Shown here: positions 53,763 to 61,084 of the stretch, one piece after another
Position numbering within the stretch: the stretch's first letter is position 1
How the letters are laid out: every line of letters starts with the position of its first letter
NCBI GenBank assembly: GCA_934438135.1
Contig: CAKSBP010000004.1
Location: 1 to 64,000, forward strand
Length of the DNA stretch: 64,000 bases
Direction: 5' to 3'
DNA from: an uncultured Clostridium sp.
GTDB lineage: Bacteria; Bacillota; Clostridia; Lachnospirales; Lachnospiraceae
The notes under the pieces: model-generated
What the model was told of the DNA's origin: nothing
The model's database searches: none
The model's input: only the letters and a program-made list of their open reading frames with translations
Position numbers and translations under genes: made by a program

Positions 53763-56700
53763 ATGAAAGAGTTAATTAGAACAATATGCGAAGATGCACA
53801 GGAAGTATCGGCATTAGAAGTGCACAACGCAGAGCCACATCTGGAGACAGAAACCGATGAAGCAGAACTTGTCCGGCTGGAAGCATTATCAATACTAAGA
53901 AATATTATTTCAGAAAGTTTAAAAATACCGGAAGAGCTAGTAGAAGATGACTATCCATTAGATGAGTATGGAATTGATTCAGTGACGAATCTGGAATTGA
54001 TTCAAAAAATGGAAGAAGTTGCAGGGGCACTTCCTAAAACATTATTTTTTGAATACAATACACTGGAAGAACTTGCAGATTTCTTTGTAAGTAAACATTA
54101 TGATGCAGTTTTTAAAATTGTTAAGCAGAAGATGCCAAAAGTCATGGAAATGCAGAAATCGGAAACGGTTTCTGCATCAGAGCTGGTAAGACAGTTACAG
54201 AAACCGAAAACAGTACCGATGCAGATTGAGGAATATAAAGAAAGTGATATTGCGATTATTGGTGTTTCCGGAAAATATCCAAAAGCAGAAAACCTGAAAG
54301 AATTCTGGAATAACCTAAAAGAAGGAAAAGACTGTATTACAGAAGTGCCGAAGGATAGATGGGATACCAGAATTTATTATAGTCCAGATAAGGAAGATAA
54401 GAGAAGGTCCTACCTAAAAGAAGGTGGATTCATTGATGGAGTTTATGAATTTGATCCATTGTTTTTTTCTATTTCACCAAGAGAAGCAAAATATACTGAT
54501 CCTCAGGATAGGCTGTTTTTACAATGTTGTTATGAGACACTGGAAGATGCAGGATATACACGGGAAAAGTTAAAGAAAATGAAATCATCTGGCATGAGTG
54601 GTAACGTCGGTGTTTTTGCAGGTGTTATGTGGGAAGAATACCAGATGTTTGGAGCACAGGAGCAGCTTCTTGGAAATCCAGTGTGGATGACAGGTTATCC
54701 TGCATCTATTTCTAATAAAGTATCTTACTTTTTCAATCTGCATGGTCCTTCCATGACAATTGATACCATGTGTTCTTCTTCTCTTACTGCGCTGCATCTT
54801 GCATGTCAGAGCATACGGGATGGAGAATGTGATGCAGCAATTGCCGGTGGTGTAAACTTATCTCTTCATCCGAATAAGTATTTCCTGCTTTCTAATAATA
54901 AATTTGCATCTTCCAGAGGAAAATGCGAAAGCTTTGGTGATAAAGGAGACGGCTATGTTCCAGGAGAAGGTGTTGGCGCTGTAATGCTGAAACCATTAAA
55001 GAAGGCAGAAGCAGACGGAGACCAGATATATGGTGTGATTAAGGCTGATGCAGTAAATCACGGAGGGAAAACCAGTAGTTATACGGTACCAAATCCAAAT
55101 GCACAGGCAAATGTTATTGAAACTGTTTTTAGGAAATCTGGAATTAATCCTCGTACTGTATCCTATATTGAAGCACATGGAACAGGAACATCACTTGGAG
55201 ATCCAATTGAAATTGCTGGATTAAATCAGGTATTTGAGAAATATACTGACGATAAACAGTTTTGTTCGATTGGTTCTGTAAAATCCAATATAGGACATTT
55301 GGAAGGTGCAGCAGGAATTGTAAGTCTTACAAAGGTTCTGCTTCAGATGAAAAACAAGATGATAGTACCATCCTTACATTCCAAGACACTGAATCCATAT
55401 ATTGATTTTAAAAATTCTCCATTTAAAGTTCCACAGAAATTGATACCGTGGGAGCGTCCACAGATAGAGGAAGATGGAATTTTAAAAGAATATCCAAGAA
55501 GAGCGTGTATTTCTTCTTTTGGTGCAGGCGGTTCCAACGCACATATATTAGTAGAGGAATATGAGAAAAAAGAACCAGTTTTCTCTGAAAAATCAGAAAA
55601 TAAAAAGTATGCAGTTATTTTATCTGCCAGATTAGAGGAACAGCTTAACAGGAAAGTAAGTGAACTGTATCACTGTATCAGTGAAAAGTTTCATTCGGAA
55701 TGCTATCTGCAAAACATTGCGTATATGCTTCAGACAGGAAGGGAATCTTTTGACTACCGCCTTGGTTTTTGTGTATCCAGTATCGATGAACTGCTGAAAA
55801 CACTGAAAGCATATATGGATAAGAGAGCGACTCATGAAGTAATACAAAATCATGTGATTCGTAATGCAGAGCAGGTAAAGGCTCTCGGAAGTGAAGAGAC
55901 AAAAATGGAGATCGAAACCTTCATGAAGACGAAAAGTCAAAAAGAGCTTATGGAACTTTGGGTAAAAGGCTGTCATATTCAGTGGGAGGATTTATACCAT
56001 GGAATGTGTATAGAAAAAATCAGCCTTCCGACCTATCCATTTGCCAGAGATACATATTGTGGAATTGACCGTATGAAGAAATATCTTTTTGGAGACAGCA
56101 GTTCTATCCAGAACGGGGAACTTTTACAGGAAGAAACTATTATCCCTATAAAAGAAGAGAAGAAAGAGGATGACTGTACCCTGCTGACATTTCAGGAAAG
56201 ATGGGTGAAACGGCCGATGCAGAACAATGTTCAGAAACATTTAAAACTGGTATGTTTTGCTGAAGATACATCCCTTATGCAGACAGTATGGGAAGAAACA
56301 GAAATCTTTGATAAACAGACTGAAATTATCTGGATTGTATGTGGAGCAGGATATGAAAAGAAATCCAGATATGAATATCGTATGGAATACGAACAGAAAG
56401 AAGATTATATCAAATGTTTCCAGGAAATTAAAAAGGATTTTGGAGCGATAGATTATGTACTGTATTTGAATCCTCTTCTTAATCAAATATATCAGCAGGA
56501 AGTTTCCGGGCTGATTTGTATGTATCAGGCTTTATATGCAGCAAAGCTGACAGAGCTTACGCTTCTGCTTGCTGGTGCTTATCAGAATCTACTAGAGAAA
56601 GCGTATGTTGAATCTTGGATCGGAATGGAACGTTCTATTGCAATTACCGCTCTTAATATGAAAGCAGGTGTAGTTCTTTATGACAGACGGGAAGGAAGTA

Positions 56701-59700
56701 CTGCCGATTTTATCCACACAATGCTTGCCGAGTGCTTTTTAGGAACTTCCAACAGTGTCTGGTATGATCAGGGAGTAAGAAAAGAATTGAAAATCCAGCC
56801 TGTCAGCTTGAAAGAAGATAAGCCATGTAGGATAAAGAAACATGGTACATACGTAATTACCGGTGGAATGGGTGGACTTGGAATTTTATTTGCCAGACAT
56901 ATTTCAAAATGTTTTGATGCAAATATTGTTTTGACAGGAAGAAGGAGCATGGAGGAAGTTTCTGAAAAGTTAGAGGAACTCAAAAGCCTGGGTATGAACG
57001 TTATTTATGTTTCTGCTGATGTGAGCAATGCTGCACAGATGAAACAGGTAGTGAAAGCAGCCAAAGATACCTTTGGAACCCTTAACGGTGTGATTCATGC
57101 TGCTGGTCTTAGCGAAGGAAAAAATATTATTAAAAAGGAATACGAAGAATATGAGAGAATTATCCGGCCAAAAGTACAGGGAACGATAGCATTGGAAAAA
57201 GCCCTGGAAGGAGAAGACATAGATTTTATCTGCTATTTTTCGTCTAGTTCAGCGATATTAGGAGATTTTGGATCATTTGATTATGCAGTAGGAAACCGTT
57301 TCCTGATGAGCTACGCTGAATATCGTAGACAGCAGGCTTCCTGCAAGGGAGAGACATTTGTTGTAGAATGGCCTCTTTGGAGAGATGGAGGAATGGGATT
57401 TAAAACACAGGCAGCAGAACGGATGTATTTAAAGACCAGCGGACAGAAATGTCTGAGAGAAAAAGAGGGAACTTTAATCTTTGATAAAATATTCCAAAGT
57501 GATGTAGAGGACTGTCTGGTGATGTATGGAACCCTTGACCGGGTAAATAAAATGCTTGGAATTTCTCTTTTGGATAAAGCAGAAGAAAATTTTATAGAAA
57601 AAAACACGACATTGCCTGTAAATATTGTGGAGAAAGAAGGTACGAGTGTGGAAGAGCAGGAAATTTTCCAGGAACGTGGAAAGGGCTATAAAGATAATAT
57701 GAGAGGTTGGTCATTAAATCAGTGTTTAATGTCTGATTTGAAAAATATAATAAATGACATATTAAGTGTGCCTTTTAATCAGATGGATGAAAACCTGCAT
57801 TTAGCTGACTTTGGCTTTGATTCTGTCACATTATCTGAATTTGCAAAGAGAATCAGCAGTCTTTTGGAACTAGATGTTACACCTGATTTATTCTACCGGT
57901 ATGCTACATTAAATGAATTGATTCAGTATTTTGAGATGGAACAAAAAGAAACTATTGGTCGTTTTTATCATCCGGGAAGCAGTAAGCCAGTGGTACAGAA
58001 AACAGAGGTGAAAAAGACAGAAGAAAAAAAAGAAGAAACAGGACACAAGCCAAAGATGAAAACAGAGGAAGCGGATTCAATTGCAGTTGTAGGAATCAGT
58101 GGAAAATTTCCGGATGCAGATAATACAGAGGAATTGTGGAAAATCCTAAGCCAGGGAAAAGAAGTTATCCGTGAGGTACCTGAAAGAAAAGGATGGGATG
58201 ATAAAAAACTACGCATTGAAAATATGAAGATGGGAGTAGTCAGAGATATTGATCAATTTGACTCTGCTTTCTTTGAGATTTCGCCAAGAGAGGCTTGTAC
58301 GATGGAACCAAGACAGAGGATTCTTCTGGAGGAAACATGGAAAGCTTTAGAAGATGCCGGAATTGGGGAATATGAAATTCATAACGAAAAAATAGGTATG
58401 TTTGTAGGAGCAGAAGATGGAGATTATCAATATCTAGATGGACAGAAAGGAAGCATTACAGCAAACCATAATGCAATTCTTGCAGCAAGGCTTGCGTACT
58501 TTTTAAATTTAAACGGACCAAATATGTCTATCAATACAGCATGTTCCTCTGGACTGGTTGCAGTACATCAGGCGTGTCAAAGTCTTAGGAGTGGAGAATG
58601 CGATATTGCGATTGCCGCTGGTGTAAATCTGTTTTGTACTCCGGTTGGCTATAAAGGGATGGATGAAGCAGGAATGCTTTCTAAAACAAGGACATGTTAT
58701 GCTCTTGATAAACGTGCAGATGGAATGGTTCCTGCAGAGGCTGTTGCAGTTGTCGTACTGAAAAAGATGAAAAAGGCAGAAAAAGACGAAAATGTGATTT
58801 ACGGGGAAGTGATTGCAAGCGGAATTAATTATGATGGAAGAACCAATGGAATTACAGCACCTAGTGGCAGGGCACAAAGCATGCTGTTAGAGGATGTATA
58901 TGACAGATTTTCGATTAATCCGAAAGATATTGATTATATTGTAACTCATGGGACGGGAACCAGAATTGGCGATCCAATTGAGATTAATGCACTGGCATCT
59001 GTTTTTGAAAAAGCAGGTGTGGAAAAAGGAAACTGTGCACTTACATCTATTAAACCAAATTTAGGACATGCATTGGCAGCTTCTGGTGTAGTCAGCCTGA
59101 TCAGTCTTCTACTGGCAATGAAGAATAAAACAATTCCGGGAGAAATTCACTGTGAACAGCAGTCAGATTATATTAATTGGGATAAAAGTCCATTTTATAT
59201 AAATACAAATAACCGACCTTGGAAAGATGGAGAAAAATTAAGAATTGGTGCTGTAAATGCATTTGGAATGAGTGGAACCAATGCACATGTAGTTATCCGA
59301 AGTGTACCAAAAGAAGAAGTAGTTAAGAAAAAAAATTATCCAGCATACCTGATTGCTTTTTCTGCAAAAACAGAAGATGCATTGAACAGAAAATGCAAAG
59401 ATTTATTTAGTTTTATAAAAAATAAAAAAACAATGGTAAACATGGAGGATATCAGCTATACTTTAATTGATGGAAGACAACATTTTGCACATCGAATTGC
59501 GTTTATGGCATCCGATGCAGAATCTGCACAGAATACATTGCAGCAGCTGATAGAAGGTAAAGCCGTAGAAAACTGCTGTCGAGCAGAAGTTCCAAGAACA
59601 TTCCGTGTACAGAGTAAAATTCAGAAAATGGTAAGAAGCTTATGTCAAGAATGCAGAAAAGAAAAAGATGTCCAGGCATATCAGGAAAATATTGCAGCAT

Positions 59701-61055
59701 TAGCACAGTTTTATAGTCTTGGATATGAAATTTATGGATTTGATTTATTTGAACAGGGAAGTGTAGAAAAGATATCAGTACCTGTATATCCATTTGAAAA
59801 AAAACAGTATTGGCTGATTCCAGTAGAGAAAAAAGAAATAAAGACAGAGAAATCTGTAGTCAAAACACAGGTAAAACCAGTAGTAAAGCCGCAGAAGAAG
59901 GAAAGAAAAAAGCCAGTACAGAGTCTGGAAAAACTAATGACTGATTTGGCAGAATCGCTTGCCAAAGAACTTTTCCTTGAAACAGAGGAAATAGAATACG
60001 ATAAAGGTTTTCTGGAGATGGGCTTGGATTCCATCGTTGGTGTAGAGTGGATTAAGCATATTAATGAAAAATATCATACCAGTCTGGAATCTACAAAGAT
60101 TTATCAATATCCGACAATTGCGGAATTTGCAGGATATATTTATTCTCAGCAGACAGAGAATGAAAAGCAGACAAAATCCGAAGCAGTTTCCAAAGAGTCT
60201 GTGGAAACAGTGGAGATACCCAAAGGAAAAGTTTTGTTACAGCCATTAGATAATGAAGCATTATATATGGTAAGCCCTGCACCTATTCCAGAAGAGAAAA
60301 TAGTATTATCTGATTTAGGAATAAAGGAAGAAGTATCCCAACCAGCTGTAAAAGAAAATATTTTGAATATAGCACCAAATGTTCAAAATATGAATCAAAA
60401 AGTAGATTTAGAGCAGATGATGAAAGAACTGGCTGCTTCTCTTGCCGATGAGTTATTTATGGAGACAGAGGATGTAGAATACGACAAAGGCTTTATGGAA
60501 ATGGGACTGGATTCTATTGTTGGTGTAGAATGGATGCGTCATATCAATAAAAAGTATGGTACCAATATTGAGTCTACAAAAATTTATCAATATTCAACAA
60601 TTGTAGAGCTGGCAGGATATATTTGTTCCATTATGCAAGGAGAACCAGTTACAAAAACCAAAAGTGTAGAGCCAGGCAGTCTTAAGAAGCTGATGAAAGA
60701 CTTGGCAGAATCTCTGGCAGAAGAATTATTTATGGATGCAGAAAGCATTGAATATGATAAAGGCTTTATAGAAATGGGATTAGATTCCGTTATTGGTGTG
60801 GAATGGATACATCACATCAATCAAAAATATCATACCCATATCGAGACAACAAAAATATATCAGTATTCCAGTATTTCAGAACTGGCTTCCTATATTATTC
60901 AGCAGATGAACGGAATAACTACCGAAATAGTAAAGGAAAAAGAAGGAGAAGAGAAAGAAATCATTTCGGATGAAGCAGATTTGAATACTATATTGTATAA
61001 AATCTATCAGGGAGAAGTAGACATCGATATGGCGGAAGCACAATTTACGGATTAA
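53763..61055 (+). CDS. trans-AT PKS ACP-KS-KR-ACP-KS-ACP-ACP-ACP
   Basis: Domains in 2430 residues: ACP1 (Ser73 in GIDS), KS1 (Cys337 in DTMCSSS), KR (GGMGGLG; Tyr1174 in YAVGN), ACP2 (Ser1354 in GFDS), KS2 (Cys1594 in NTACSSG) and three tandem ACPs (Ser2090, Ser2251, Ser2342). The triplet shares GLDSIVGVEW or near it, with Trp six residues after Ser, the mark of ACPs that receive beta-branches from HMGS. KS2 has no KR, so the bound chain keeps the beta-ketone needed for that reaction. The N-terminal ACP completes the last module of the preceding protein. The C-terminus ends with a short helical segment (YKIYQGEVDIDMAEAQF) that looks like a docking element. GGAGGT precedes ATG 53763. Confidence 0.93.
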   Translation: MKELIRTICEDAQEVSALEVHNAEPHLETETDEAELVRLEALSILRNIISESLKIPEELVEDDYPLDEYGIDSVTNLELIQKMEEVAGALPKTLFFEYNTLEELADFFVSKHYDAVFKIVKQKMPKVMEMQKSETVSASELVRQLQKPKTVPMQIEEYKESDIAIIGVSGKYPKAENLKEFWNNLKEGKDCITEVPKDRWDTRIYYSPDKEDKRRSYLKEGGFIDGVYEFDPLFFSISPREAKYTDPQDRLFLQCCYETLEDAGYTREKLKKMKSSGMSGNVGVFAGVMWEEYQMFGAQEQLLGNPVWMTGYPASISNKVSYFFNLHGPSMTIDTMCSSSLTALHLACQSIRDGECDAAIAGGVNLSLHPNKYFLLSNNKFASSRGKCESFGDKGDGYVPGEGVGAVMLKPLKKAEADGDQIYGVIKADAVNHGGKTSSYTVPNPNAQANVIETVFRKSGINPRTVSYIEAHGTGTSLGDPIEIAGLNQVFEKYTDDKQFCSIGSVKSNIGHLEGAAGIVSLTKVLLQMKNKMIVPSLHSKTLNPYIDFKNSPFKVPQKLIPWERPQIEEDGILKEYPRRACISSFGAGGSNAHILVEEYEKKEPVFSEKSENKKYAVILSARLEEQLNRKVSELYHCISEKFHSECYLQNIAYMLQTGRESFDYRLGFCVSSIDELLKTLKAYMDKRATHEVIQNHVIRNAEQVKALGSEETKMEIETFMKTKSQKELMELWVKGCHIQWEDLYHGMCIEKISLPTYPFARDTYCGIDRMKKYLFGDSSSIQNGELLQEETIIPIKEEKKEDDCTLLTFQERWVKRPMQNNVQKHLKLVCFAEDTSLMQTVWEETEIFDKQTEIIWIVCGAGYEKKSRYEYRMEYEQKEDYIKCFQEIKKDFGAIDYVLYLNPLLNQIYQQEVSGLICMYQALYAAKLTELTLLLAGAYQNLLEKAYVESWIGMERSIAITALNMKAGVVLYDRREGSTADFIHTMLAECFLGTSNSVWYDQGVRKELKIQPVSLKEDKPCRIKKHGTYVITGGMGGLGILFARHISKCFDANIVLTGRRSMEEVSEKLEELKSLGMNVIYVSADVSNAAQMKQVVKAAKDTFGTLNGVIHAAGLSEGKNIIKKEYEEYERIIRPKVQGTIALEKALEGEDIDFICYFSSSSAILGDFGSFDYAVGNRFLMSYAEYRRQQASCKGETFVVEWPLWRDGGMGFKTQAAERMYLKTSGQKCLREKEGTLIFDKIFQSDVEDCLVMYGTLDRVNKMLGISLLDKAEENFIEKNTTLPVNIVEKEGTSVEEQEIFQERGKGYKDNMRGWSLNQCLMSDLKNIINDILSVPFNQMDENLHLADFGFDSVTLSEFAKRISSLLELDVTPDLFYRYATLNELIQYFEMEQKETIGRFYHPGSSKPVVQKTEVKKTEEKKEETGHKPKMKTEEADSIAVVGISGKFPDADNTEELWKILSQGKEVIREVPERKGWDDKKLRIENMKMGVVRDIDQFDSAFFEISPREACTMEPRQRILLEETWKALEDAGIGEYEIHNEKIGMFVGAEDGDYQYLDGQKGSITANHNAILAARLAYFLNLNGPNMSINTACSSGLVAVHQACQSLRSGECDIAIAAGVNLFCTPVGYKGMDEAGMLSKTRTCYALDKRADGMVPAEAVAVVVLKKMKKAEKDENVIYGEVIASGINYDGRTNGITAPSGRAQSMLLEDVYDRFSINPKDIDYIVTHGTGTRIGDPIEINALASVFEKAGVEKGNCALTSIKPNLGHALAASGVVSLISLLLAMKNKTIPGEIHCEQQSDYINWDKSPFYINTNNRPWKDGEKLRIGAVNAFGMSGTNAHVVIRSVPKEEVVKKKNYPAYLIAFSAKTEDALNRKCKDLFSFIKNKKTMVNMEDISYTLIDGRQHFAHRIAFMASDAESAQNTLQQLIEGKAVENCCRAEVPRTFRVQSKIQKMVRSLCQECRKEKDVQAYQENIAALAQFYSLGYEIYGFDLFEQGSVEKISVPVYPFEKKQYWLIPVEKKEIKTEKSVVKTQVKPVVKPQKKERKKPVQSLEKLMTDLAESLAKELFLETEEIEYDKGFLEMGLDSIVGVEWIKHINEKYHTSLESTKIYQYPTIAEFAGYIYSQQTENEKQTKSEAVSKESVETVEIPKGKVLLQPLDNEALYMVSPAPIPEEKIVLSDLGIKEEVSQPAVKENILNIAPNVQNMNQKVDLEQMMKELAASLADELFMETEDVEYDKGFMEMGLDSIVGVEWMRHINKKYGTNIESTKIYQYSTIVELAGYICSIMQGEPVTKTKSVEPGSLKKLMKDLAESLAEELFMDAESIEYDKGFIEMGLDSVIGVEWIHHINQKYHTHIETTKIYQYSSISELASYIIQQMNGITTEIVKEKEGEEKEIISDEADLNTILYKIYQGEVDIDMAEAQFTD
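56180..57560 (+). repeat. KR domain duplicate, copy B
   Basis: The paralogue of copy A at 46030-47410: same structural half, same GGMGGLG and SFDYAV(G/A)N core and the same kind of post-KR SGQKCL segment. It is the only KR of its module here, so this may be the donor location. Confidence 0.7.
59922..60912 (+). repeat. tandem triplet of beta-branching ACP domains
   Basis: Three repeats of about 75 residues start near 59922, 60404 and 60678. Each has EYDKGF, M-G-L-D-S and Trp at Ser+6, followed by ESTKIYQY-like helix ends. The first two are separated by an 80-residue linker, the last two by about a dozen residues. Tandem acceptor ACPs are thought to raise flux through slow HMGS steps. Confidence 0.85.
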
Positions 61056-61084
61056 CGGTGATAAATTAAAGGAGTAATGAGGAT

